Both the position numbers and the translations under genes were made by a program. Below are positions 16,469 to 23,495 of a stretch of 32,507 nucleotides of DNA, piece by piece; the first letter of the stretch is position 1; each line of letters opens with the position of its first letter. The DNA comes from Chloroflexota bacterium (GTDB lineage Bacteria > Chloroflexota > Limnocylindria > P2-11E), in NCBI GenBank assembly GCA_005889275.1, contig VBFI01000081.1, forward strand, positions 1-32,507, given 5' to 3'. The notes below the pieces were generated by a model, which saw only the letters and a program-made list of their open reading frames with translations, was not told where the DNA came from and ran no database searches.

Positions 16469-19201
16469 GTGACCGAGCGTCTTGTCCTCATCGATTCGAA
16501 CAGCCTGATCTACCGGGCGTTCTTCGCCGTGCCCCCGCTCACCACGACGAAGGGCGAGCTCGCGAATGCCACGTTTGGTTTCGCGTCGATCCTGCTGAAG
16601 TCACTGGAGCAGACGACCCCGCAGCACATCGCCGCGGCGTTCGATCTCCCCGTCCCGACGTTCCGTCACGAGCGCGACGCCACGTACAAGGCCACGCGGC
16701 GGCCGATGCCGGACGAGCTCCGCCCGCAGTTCGAGCGCTGCAAGCAGATCCTCGAGGCGTTCGGCATCCCCATGTACTCGCTGCCGGGATACGAAGCGGA
16801 TGACGTCATCGGGGCGCTTTCGCGGCAGGCGGAGAAGCTGGGCCTCGAGACCATCATCGTCTCGGGAGACCTCGATCCGCTCCAGCTCGTGACGCCGCGC
16901 ATCAAGCTCATGACGACGCGGCAGGGCTTTCAGAACACCGTGATCTACGACGAGGAGATGATCAAGCAGCGGTACGGTCTGCGACCCGACCAGATGGTCG
17001 ACTTCAAGGCCCTGAAGGGCGACGCGACCGACAACATCCCGGGCGTGCCCGGGGTCGGTGACAAGACCGCGGCGAAGCTCGTCGCCGAGCACGGGAACCT
17101 GGAAGGCGTCTACGCGGACCTCACCGGTTACACGCCTCGCCTTCGCGAGGCGCTCGCCGCCAACCGGGATCAGGTCCTCAACAGCCGCGAGCTCGCGACG
17201 ATCGTCACCGACCTGCCGGTGACGCTCGAGCCCGAGCGCACGCGCCGGAGCACCTACGACCGCGCACGTGTCCTCGAGCTCTTCCGCGACCTCGAGTTCA
17301 GAAGCCTCGTGCCGAGGCTGCCGCCCGCGGATCAGAATCTCGCCGCGCCGGCCCCGACGCTCCCGCCGGGCGGCGGTCGCGCCGGACAGCTCCAGCTCGG
17401 GCTCGACGCGCCTGTCGCGGCCGCGCCTCCGGTCGAGACCGCGCTCGTCGAAGACGTCGACGCGGACACGGTCGCGGAGGCGGTGCGTCGGGTCGGCGCG
17501 GTCGCGGTCCATGCCGACGTCGACATGTCGGGGCGCCATCCGCTGCTCGTCGGTGTCGCGCTCGCCGCCGGCGAGCGCGCGTGGTATCTGGCGACCCCCG
17601 ATGGCGTGCCCGGGCCGATCGCGAAGATCCTCGAGGATGAAACCATCGCCAAGACCGTCCACGACGCGAAGACCGCGCGCCGGGCGCTCCGTCGCGCCGG
17701 GACCGACCTCGCCGGCCTGGTCATGGACACGATGATCGCGAGCTACCTCGTGAACGCGAGCCGCCGCTACCACGCGCTCGAGGATCTCGCGGCGGAACGC
17801 CTGAAGCTCGAGGTCCCCACGCTGCCCGTGGCTGACCGCAAGGACCCGTACCGCACACCGACCCTGGAGGAGCGTGTCGCGCGGGGTGGCGCCGGCGCCG
17901 TCGCCGCGGCGCGGCTCGGCGACATCTTCGGCGAGGAGCTCGACCGCTTGAAGCTCGAGCGGCTCTACCGCGACGTCGAGCTGCCGCTCGTCGCCGTGCT
18001 CGTCGAGATGGAGGAGGCCGGGATCGCCGTGGACCTCGCGTATCTCAGATCGCTCGGCGAGGAGTTCGCGCGAGAGGTGGCGCGCATCGAGCGCGAGGCC
18101 TACGACGCGGTCGGACACGACTTCGCGATCAACTCACCGAAGCAGCTCCAGTCCCTCCTCTTCGAGGAGCTCAAGCTTCCGCGCGGCCGGCGCACCGGCA
18201 CCGGCTTCTCGACGGACGCCACGGTGCTCGAGGAGCTCCGGGGTGCCCATCCGGTCATCGAGAAGATCCTCGAGTACCGGGAGATCGAGAAGCTGCGCTC
18301 GACGTACGCCGAGGGCCTCGGCGGGCTCGTCGATCCCGAGACCCGCCGGGTCCACACCACCTTCGAGCAGACCGTTGCGGCGACCGGACGCCTCTCGAGT
18401 CGCGGGCCGAACCTGCAGAACATCCCGGTCCGCACACCGCTCGGCCGTCGGATCCGCCGTGCCTTCGTCGCGGGGTCCCCGGACATGGTCCTCGTGGCCG
18501 CCGACTATTCGCAGATCGAGCTTCGCGTGCTCGCGCATGTGTCACAGGACCCCGCGCTGGTGGAGGCCTTCCGCTCGGGCGCCGACGTCCACCGCCGCAC
18601 CGCCGCCGCGGGCTTCGGCGTCGCCGAAAGCGAGGTCACGCGGGAGCAGCGGGATGTCGCGAAGATGCTCAACTTCGGGATCATCTACGGCATGAGCGAT
18701 TTCGGTCTCGCGTGGCGAATGCAGATGCCCCGCGAGGAGGCGCAGCGCTTCATCGACGAGTACTTCAAGCGCTACGCGCAGGTCCGGCGCTACATCATCG
18801 AGACGAAGGCGTTCTGCATCGAGCAGGGCTATGTCGAGACGCTGCTCGGCCGTCGCCGGTACATCCCCGATATGACAAGCCGCGTGAACGCGGTCCGCAA
18901 CGCCGCGGAGCGCATGGCGATCAACATGCCGATCCAAGGGACGGCGGCCGACATCATGAAGATCGCCATGTCTCGCGTACACCGCCGACTGCACGAGAGC
19001 GAGCTCCATGCGCGCGTGCTCCTGCAGGTGCACGACGAGCTCGTCGCCGAGGTTCCGCGCGCTGAGGTCGATCTCGTCGCGCGCCTCCTCTGCGAGGAGA
19101 TGGGTGGTGCCTACGAGCTCGACGTTCCGCTCGTGGTCGACGTCCGGTCCGGGCCGAACTGGGAGGAGATGCAGCGGCTCGAGGTCCCGGTCGCCGCGTA
19201 G
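16469..19201 (+). CDS. polA: DNA polymerase I
   Basis: The 910-residue enzyme fills gaps and removes RNA primers during replication and excision repair. Residues 1 to about 290 form the 5'-3' flap exonuclease (LIDSNSLIYRAFFAVPPL, GYEADDVIGALS, SGDLDPLQLV, KGDATDNIPGVPGVGDKTA). Residues about 315-500 keep the shape of the 3'-5' exonuclease fold, but its metal ligands are gone: the Asn-x3-Asp segment is replaced by KTVHDAKTA, and no DxE is seen. The polymerase domain is complete, with motif A (VAADYSQIELRVLAH, near 674), motif B (RDVAKMLNFGIIYG, near 731) and motif C (LQVHDELVAEV, near 854). It therefore resembles Taq-like, non-proofreading Pol I. The GTG start is set by MTERLVLIDSNS. mutM starts directly after its TAG. 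Confidence 0.97.
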   Translation: MTERLVLIDSNSLIYRAFFAVPPLTTTKGELANATFGFASILLKSLEQTTPQHIAAAFDLPVPTFRHERDATYKATRRPMPDELRPQFERCKQILEAFGIPMYSLPGYEADDVIGALSRQAEKLGLETIIVSGDLDPLQLVTPRIKLMTTRQGFQNTVIYDEEMIKQRYGLRPDQMVDFKALKGDATDNIPGVPGVGDKTAAKLVAEHGNLEGVYADLTGYTPRLREALAANRDQVLNSRELATIVTDLPVTLEPERTRRSTYDRARVLELFRDLEFRSLVPRLPPADQNLAAPAPTLPPGGGRAGQLQLGLDAPVAAAPPVETALVEDVDADTVAEAVRRVGAVAVHADVDMSGRHPLLVGVALAAGERAWYLATPDGVPGPIAKILEDETIAKTVHDAKTARRALRRAGTDLAGLVMDTMIASYLVNASRRYHALEDLAAERLKLEVPTLPVADRKDPYRTPTLEERVARGGAGAVAAARLGDIFGEELDRLKLERLYRDVELPLVAVLVEMEEAGIAVDLAYLRSLGEEFAREVARIEREAYDAVGHDFAINSPKQLQSLLFEELKLPRGRRTGTGFSTDATVLEELRGAHPVIEKILEYREIEKLRSTYAEGLGGLVDPETRRVHTTFEQTVAATGRLSSRGPNLQNIPVRTPLGRRIRRAFVAGSPDMVLVAADYSQIELRVLAHVSQDPALVEAFRSGADVHRRTAAAGFGVAESEVTREQRDVAKMLNFGIIYGMSDFGLAWRMQMPREEAQRFIDEYFKRYAQVRRYIIETKAFCIEQGYVETLLGRRRYIPDMTSRVNAVRNAAERMAINMPIQGTAADIMKIAMSRVHRRLHESELHARVLLQVHDELVAEVPRAEVDLVARLLCEEMGGAYELDVPLVVDVRSGPNWEEMQRLEVPVAA

Positions 19202-20110
19202 ATGCCTGAGCTTCCCGAGGTCGAAACGATCGCGCGGCAGCTCCGCGGGCTGGTCGTCGATCGGACCATCCGAGACTTCGAGTCTCGGTGGATCCGGCTC
19301 ACCGATCCGGAGCCGGCGGAGGTCGTCGCCGCGCGCCTGCGCGGGCGACGGATCACCGGCGTACGGCGGCGCGGCAAGTTCGTGGTCTTCGACCTCGACG
19401 GCGGCGACGCCCTCGTCGTCTCGCTGCGGATGACCGGAAAGCTGCTCTACGGCGTCGACGGGGTCGACGAGCGGTACGTGCGTGGCCAGATCCACTTCGT
19501 CGACGGCACGACGCTCCGGTTCTCGGACACCCGGAAATTCGGTCGGATGGCGGTCGTCGACGCCTCGGCGCTCGACGCGAAAGGCGAGCGTCCCCGGCCG
19601 AGGGCGCCGCTCCATTCGTCGCTCGGGCAGGAGCCGCTCGCCCGCGGCTTCACCCTTTCGTGGCTGCGATCCCTTCTTCGCCGCCGACCGCGCGCCGCGA
19701 TCAAGCCGCTGCTCCTCGACCAGCGCGCGATCGCCGGGATCGGGAACATCTACGCGATCGAGGCGCTCTGGCGCGCGCGCATCCACCCCCTTCGCAAGGC
19801 CGGCTCGCTGCGCCCTGACGAGATCGCTCGGCTGCACGAAGCGATCCGCTGGGCGCTCCGCAAAGGGATCCGCCTGGGCGGCGCGTCACGCCGCGACTAC
19901 GTGGACGCGCGCGGCCGGCAGGGACGGATGCAGCGCGAGTTCCAGGTCTACGGTCGCGCCGGAGCGCCCTGCCCCAGGTGTGGCCGTCCGATCCTGCGCA
20001 CGGTCGTCGCGGGGCGCGGTACGTTCCACTGCCCGCACTGTCAGCGCGCGCCCCGCAGCGAACGGGCTGCGCGGGCGATGACCGCCGCGCCCCGGCCGCG
20101 ACGCCCGTGA
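19202..20110 (+). CDS. mutM: Formamidopyrimidine-DNA glycosylase (8-oxoguanine repair)
   Basis: MutM/Fpg removes 8-oxoguanine and formamidopyrimidines from DNA and cleaves the abasic site by beta/delta-elimination. The 302-residue product starts MPELPEVETI, so after Met removal Pro is the catalytic nucleophile and Glu follows. The conserved Lys is in RRRGKFVVF, the helix-two-turn-helix has AIAGIGNIYAIEALW, and the C-terminal zinc finger has CPRCG ... CPHC with a final QRAPRS. A basic tail of about 20 residues after the zinc finger is longer than usual. The ATG abuts the polA stop, and its TGA overlaps the GTG of the ABC-F gene, so polA, mutM and the ABC-F gene look co-transcribed. AIEALW replaces the common ADEALW. 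Confidence 0.96.
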   Translation: MPELPEVETIARQLRGLVVDRTIRDFESRWIRLTDPEPAEVVAARLRGRRITGVRRRGKFVVFDLDGGDALVVSLRMTGKLLYGVDGVDERYVRGQIHFVDGTTLRFSDTRKFGRMAVVDASALDAKGERPRPRAPLHSSLGQEPLARGFTLSWLRSLLRRRPRAAIKPLLLDQRAIAGIGNIYAIEALWRARIHPLRKAGSLRPDEIARLHEAIRWALRKGIRLGGASRRDYVDARGRQGRMQREFQVYGRAGAPCPRCGRPILRTVVAGRGTFHCPHCQRAPRSERAARAMTAAPRPRRP

Positions 20111-22128
20111 GCGTCCTGTCGGTCCAGGCCGTCGCGAAGCGCTTCGGCGAACGGCTGGTCTTCAGCGAGGTCTCGTTCCGGCTCGCCCAGGCCGATCGGG
20201 TCGGGCTCGTCGGGCCGAACGGGGTCGGCAAGACCACGCTCTTGCGGCTCGCGGCGGGGCAGAGCACGCCCGACGCGGGGAACGTCGCGCTCGCTCGCGG
20301 GACGCGCGTCGGCTTCCTCGAGCAGGAGCTCCTCGCGGACGCCGAGGGCACGGTCGAAGAGCATGCCCGTGGCGCGGCGGAGCATCTCCGCGAGCTCGAG
20401 GCGGAGCTCCGCGCCCTCGAACCGGGACTCGCGTCAGGCGATGCCGCGCTGCTCGAGCGATACGCCGATGCGCAGCATCACTTCGAGCACGCCGGAGGCT
20501 ATGACTTCGAGGCGTCGCTCGGTCGCGTCCTCGGAGGGCTCGGACTCGACGCGCTTCGCGCTCGCGAGGTGCGGACCCTTTCCGGTGGCGAGCGGACGCG
20601 CCTGGGCCTCGCGCGGCTCCTCCTCGACGACCCTGACCTCCTCCTCCTCGACGAACCCACAAATCACCTCGACGTCGCCGCGCTGGAGTGGCTGGAGCGT
20701 TTCCTCATCGAGCAGACGAGCACGATCCTCTGTTCCTCGCACGACCGCTGGTTCCTCGACCGGGTCACGAGCCGGACGCTCTCATTCGAGCGCGGGACCG
20801 TGGTGGAGTACCGCGGCGGGTACTCGCGATACGCGCGTCAGCGCGCCGAGCGCGACGCCGCGCTCGAGAAGGCCGGCGCGAAGCAGTCCCAGGAGATCGC
20901 GCGGACCGAAGAGTTCATCCGCCGGTACGGCGCGGGGCAGCGCTCGAAGGAAGCGCGCGGGCGCGCGAAGAAGCTCGCCCGGGTCGAGCGGATCGAGGCG
21001 CCGGAGCGCGCCGTGCGACACGGTTGGCGGCTCGAAGCGGCGCACCTGGCAGGCGACACCGTCATCGAGACCACCCCTCTCGCCGTCGGCTACACCGGCC
21101 CGCTGGTGCGCAGCGGCGCGCTTCGCGTCGGACGCGACGCGCGCGTCGCCGTCGTCGGGCCGAACGGCGCCGGAAAGACGACGCTCGTCCGCACGCTCGT
21201 GGGCGACCTCGCGCCGCTCGAGGGCTACGTGTCGTCGGCGCCGACCGCGCGGGTCGCCTTCCTCGCGCAGGCGCAGAGCGAGCTGACCGGTGACGAGACG
21301 GTCATCGACGCGATGCGCGCTTCGGCGGCGATGGACGAGCAGCAGGCGCGCGAGCATCTCGCCCGTTTTCTGTTCAGGGGCGACGACGTCTTCAAGAGCG
21401 TTGGCGTGCTGTCGGGTGGAGAGCGCAGCCGGCTCGCCCTCGCGAGGCTGGCGGCGCGTCATGCGAATCTCCTGGTCCTCGACGAACCCACCAACCACCT
21501 GGATCTGCTCGCGCGTGAGCAGCTCGAGAGCGTGCTGACCGAGTTCGAAGGCGCGCTCCTCTTCGTTTCACATGACCGCTACTTCATCGACAAGCTCGCG
21601 ACCGAGATCTGGCCGATCGAAGCCGGCGTCCTGAAGCGCTTCGAGGGCAACTGGACGGGCCTCCAGCGCCTGCGCGCGTCGGGTGTCGAGCTCGCAATGC
21701 CCGACTTCACGGCCGCGGGTGGCACGGGCGCCCGGGGTCCTGTCCCGGCTCGGGGTCCGCTCGCTCGCCGCACCCTTCCCGTCCCGCGTTCGCCTGCGTC
21801 GCGCCGACCTGCCGGGACGGGTCCTGGGCACCCGCGGCTCGCGAGCGACTCCCCTCGCCGTGCCACCCCGGGCGGCCGATCGACGGCCCGAGCGTCGGCG
21901 GTTCGACGGATCGACGGCATGCGAGCGTTGGAGGCCCGGATCGAGGCGATGGAGCTTCAGCTCCGCCAGCTCGCCGGCAAGGTCGAACAGATCGCGCAGC
22001 AGGGCAACTACCTGGAGACGCGGCGGGTGAGCGAGGAGTACGCGTCGCTCGAGCGGGACCTGCGGACGCTCTATGAGGAGTGGACCGGGGGAACGGACCA
22101 GGCGGCGCGCGAAAAGAAGGACGAGTGA
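20107..22128 (+). CDS. ABC-F family ATPase (ribosome-associated)
   Basis: The 673-residue protein has two nucleotide-binding domains and no membrane segments, the ABC-F layout of translation factors such as EttA, Uup and antibiotic-resistance proteins. Domain 1 has GPNGVGKTT, LSGGERTRL, LLLLDEPTNHLD and a CSSHDRWFLD switch; domain 2 has GPNGAGKTT, LSGGERSRL, LLVLDEPTNHLD and VSHDRYFID. Both catalytic Glu residues are present. The linker between domains is a charged helical pair (YARQRAERDAALEKAG to KKLARVERIEAPER) that would reach the tRNA site. After domain 2 comes an Arg/Pro/Gly-rich low-complexity stretch (about residues 540-600), then a coiled coil (MRALEARIEAMELQLRQLAG). GTG 20107 overlaps the mutM stop; coaE overlaps its own stop by one base. 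The specific subfamily is uncertain. Confidence 0.93.
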   Translation: MSVLSVQAVAKRFGERLVFSEVSFRLAQADRVGLVGPNGVGKTTLLRLAAGQSTPDAGNVALARGTRVGFLEQELLADAEGTVEEHARGAAEHLRELEAELRALEPGLASGDAALLERYADAQHHFEHAGGYDFEASLGRVLGGLGLDALRAREVRTLSGGERTRLGLARLLLDDPDLLLLDEPTNHLDVAALEWLERFLIEQTSTILCSSHDRWFLDRVTSRTLSFERGTVVEYRGGYSRYARQRAERDAALEKAGAKQSQEIARTEEFIRRYGAGQRSKEARGRAKKLARVERIEAPERAVRHGWRLEAAHLAGDTVIETTPLAVGYTGPLVRSGALRVGRDARVAVVGPNGAGKTTLVRTLVGDLAPLEGYVSSAPTARVAFLAQAQSELTGDETVIDAMRASAAMDEQQAREHLARFLFRGDDVFKSVGVLSGGERSRLALARLAARHANLLVLDEPTNHLDLLAREQLESVLTEFEGALLFVSHDRYFIDKLATEIWPIEAGVLKRFEGNWTGLQRLRASGVELAMPDFTAAGGTGARGPVPARGPLARRTLPVPRSPASRRPAGTGPGHPRLASDSPRRATPGGRSTARASAVRRIDGMRALEARIEAMELQLRQLAGKVEQIAQQGNYLETRRVSEEYASLERDLRTLYEEWTGGTDQAAREKKDE

Positions 22129-23240
22129 TGCCCTACGTCGTCGGACTCACCGGGCCGCTCGGAGCCGGAAAGTCGACGGTCGCGGCGATGCTCCGCATGC
22201 TCGGCGCTAAGGTGCTCGACGCCGATGGGATCGTCCACGACGAGCAGCTCCGCGGCACGGTCGGCTACAGCGCCATCGTGCAGACCTTCGGGACCAAGGT
22301 GCTCGGCGAGGACAAGGAGATCGACCGCGCCAAGCTCGCGGAGGAGGTCTTCGGAGATCCGCAGAAGCTCCAGCGGCTCGAGCGGATCATGCATCCGCGG
22401 GTGATCGCGCGGGTCCTCGAGGCAAAGGGAATGCTTCCCGACGGCGCCGTGCTCGTCATCGAGGCGATCAAGCTACTCGAAGGCGACCTGCGAAAGGCCT
22501 GCGACGCGATCTGGGTCGTAGTCGCGCCGCGGCGCGTGATGATCGAGCGGCTTGCCGAGCGGCGTGATCTTCGTCGGGATGTGGAACTTGACCTCGGGGT
22601 TCACGTTGTCGAAGCTCGCTCCGACGGTGCCGGTCGCGCGGTCGTCCTTCGGGGCACGGAGCAGCAGCTGGAGGCTGCCGCCGGCAGCCATGAGGTAACC
22701 GATCCGCTCCGCGGTGGCCGCATCGGTCCGGATCACGTATGTCGTCGTGAGCTTGTAGAGGATCGGAACACGTTCGAAGACGATCCGCGACGTGGCGTCC
22801 ACGGCGTTCACCTGCGCGTTGACCTGGCGCAGGTACTTCTCCGGAGCGAACTGCAGCGTGTAGAGGACGTCGACGACGTCGCCGGCCTGGATGTTCCCGG
22901 CCGCCGCGAGGTTGTCAGCGACGGTGATCGACATCGCGCGGTACTGGGGGGTGTTCGGCTGGATCGCGCCGGTCGGGCCGAGCAGGTCAGCCGGGATCAC
23001 GATGAACGGCGCGTTGTTGGCGCCCGCGAGCTTGGTCGGCAGGATCGGCTCGCCCACGGTGATCGGGACGATCGTGATCTTCCCGATCACATCCTCGGGA
23101 CGGTGGATGGCCGAGGGCGGAGCCGCGTCCGTGTTTATCTTGACCCGGTTCACATCAGCGGCGGTGATCTGGGTTTTCGGGGGGATCTCCCGGGCGGCGA
23201 CCACGACGTCGGTCGTCGGGATCGGCGCCGGGGCCTCTGA
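22128..23240 (+). CDS. coaE: Dephospho-CoA kinase, 3' end replaced by antisense sequence
   Basis: CoaE phosphorylates dephospho-CoA, the last step of CoA synthesis. The ATG overlaps the ABC-F stop (TGATG). The start is typical: YVVGLTGPLGAGKSTVAAML (P-loop), then KVLDADGIVHD, RAKLAEEVFGDPQKLQRLERIMHP and LVIEAIKLLEG, where the family normally has a longer IPLL-like motif. Similarity ends after IWVVVAPRRVMIERLAERR, at about residue 145 of the usual 195-205. From about 22566 to the stop at 23240 the frame stays open only because it reads the opposite strand of a cpaB-like gene; those roughly 225 residues are not CoaE. The lid/C-terminal helices are missing, so activity is doubtful. This may be an assembly join rather than a real gene end. 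Only 22128-22566 should be read as coaE. Confidence 0.75.
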   Translation: MPYVVGLTGPLGAGKSTVAAMLRMLGAKVLDADGIVHDEQLRGTVGYSAIVQTFGTKVLGEDKEIDRAKLAEEVFGDPQKLQRLERIMHPRVIARVLEAKGMLPDGAVLVIEAIKLLEGDLRKACDAIWVVVAPRRVMIERLAERRDLRRDVELDLGVHVVEARSDGAGRAVVLRGTEQQLEAAAGSHEVTDPLRGGRIGPDHVCRRELVEDRNTFEDDPRRGVHGVHLRVDLAQVLLRSELQRVEDVDDVAGLDVPGRREVVSDGDRHRAVLGGVRLDRAGRAEQVSRDHDERRVVGARELGRQDRLAHGDRDDRDLPDHILGTVDGRGRSRVRVYLDPVHISGGDLGFRGDLPGGDHDVGRRDRRRGL

Positions 23241-23345
23241 CTTCGTGGTCTGGGCGTAGAAGAAGGTCGAAAAGCCCGCTATTACCGCGAACAGCAGACC
23301 AACGATCAGCACCAAGCGAGCGCGTCGGCGCGAACGATCTTCCAC
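22473..23345 (-). CDS. cpaB: CpaB/RcpC-type Flp pilus assembly protein (SAF domain), 3' end altered
   Basis: The reading frame gives 290 residues: one N-terminal membrane segment (RARLVLIVGLLFAVIAGFSTFFY), then a SAF domain (VVVAAREIPPKTQITAADVNRVKI to IVPITVGEPILPTKLAG) and a CpaB/RcpC-like beta domain (MSITVADNLAAAGNIQAGDVVDVLYT; ATAERIGYLMAAGGSLQLLLR). CpaB proteins help assemble Flp/Tad pili at the envelope. GTG 23345 is chosen because GGAAGG lies five bases upstream. The last 30 or so residues (from about PLGKPLDHHAPRR) are antisense to coaE and probably not native, so the true 3' end is lost at the junction near 22545-22580. No other tad/cpa genes are visible, as expected if they lie beyond the breakpoint. 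It is divergent from uvrB. Confidence 0.78.
   Translation of the reverse strand: MEDRSRRRARLVLIVGLLFAVIAGFSTFFYAQTTKSEAPAPIPTTDVVVAAREIPPKTQITAADVNRVKINTDAAPPSAIHRPEDVIGKITIVPITVGEPILPTKLAGANNAPFIVIPADLLGPTGAIQPNTPQYRAMSITVADNLAAAGNIQAGDVVDVLYTLQFAPEKYLRQVNAQVNAVDATSRIVFERVPILYKLTTTYVIRTDAATAERIGYLMAAGGSLQLLLRAPKDDRATGTVGASFDNVNPEVKFHIPTKITPLGKPLDHHAPRRDYDPDRVAGLSQVAFE
22545..22580. other. Junction where coaE and the cpaB-like gene both lose homology
   Basis: Reading rightward, CoaE similarity stops here; reading leftward, CpaB similarity stops here. Two convergent genes are thus both cut at the same place, leaving two long open frames that overlap on opposite strands. This is the signature of a deletion, inversion or misjoin. 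The exact base cannot be fixed by eye. No insertion sequence or direct repeat was seen at the spot. Confidence 0.65.
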
Positions 23346-23413
23346 TCTTACCTTCCTCTACGCGCGTTTTCCGGTCGCGAACTGTAGCAAGGGGTGACAA
23401 CTGAACGGGAGTC

Positions 23414-23425
23414 GAACGGGTGTTG
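23414..23425 (+). promoter_or_regulatory. Weak second SOS-box-like site
   Basis: GAAC-GGGT-GTTG matches seven of the eight conserved bases of a GAAC-N4-GTTC site. It lies 54 bases upstream of the perfect site, in the divergent cpaB-uvrB region. Confidence 0.3.
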
Positions 23426-23467
23426 ATGCGCGACAATGTGGAGTACGTTCGGCGCCCGGATGGCACT

Positions 23468-23479
23468 GAACGTCTGTTC
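23468..23479 (+). promoter_or_regulatory. LexA-type SOS box GAAC-GTCT-GTTC at the uvrB promoter
   Basis: The perfect palindromic half-sites GAAC and GTTC with a four-base spacer match the Gram-positive LexA/DinR box core. The site ends one base before the putative -10 TAGAAT and 16 bases before the uvrB start, so a bound repressor would block RNA polymerase. uvrB is a classical SOS gene, which supports the call. Confidence 0.75.
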
Positions 23480-23485
23480 TAGAAT
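23480..23485 (+). promoter_or_regulatory. -10 element TAGAAT and ribosome binding site of uvrB
   Basis: TAGAAT starts directly after the SOS box. GAAGGA (23486-23491) follows and lies four to five bases before the ATG at 23496, a usable Shine-Dalgarno sequence. Transcription would start near the Shine-Dalgarno, so the leader is very short. Confidence 0.5.
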
Positions 23486-23495
23486 GAAGGAATCC

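Noticed and set aside
22765-22776. GAACACGTTC as a further SOS box
   Set aside because: The spacer is two bases, not four, and it lies inside the cpaB-like coding region.
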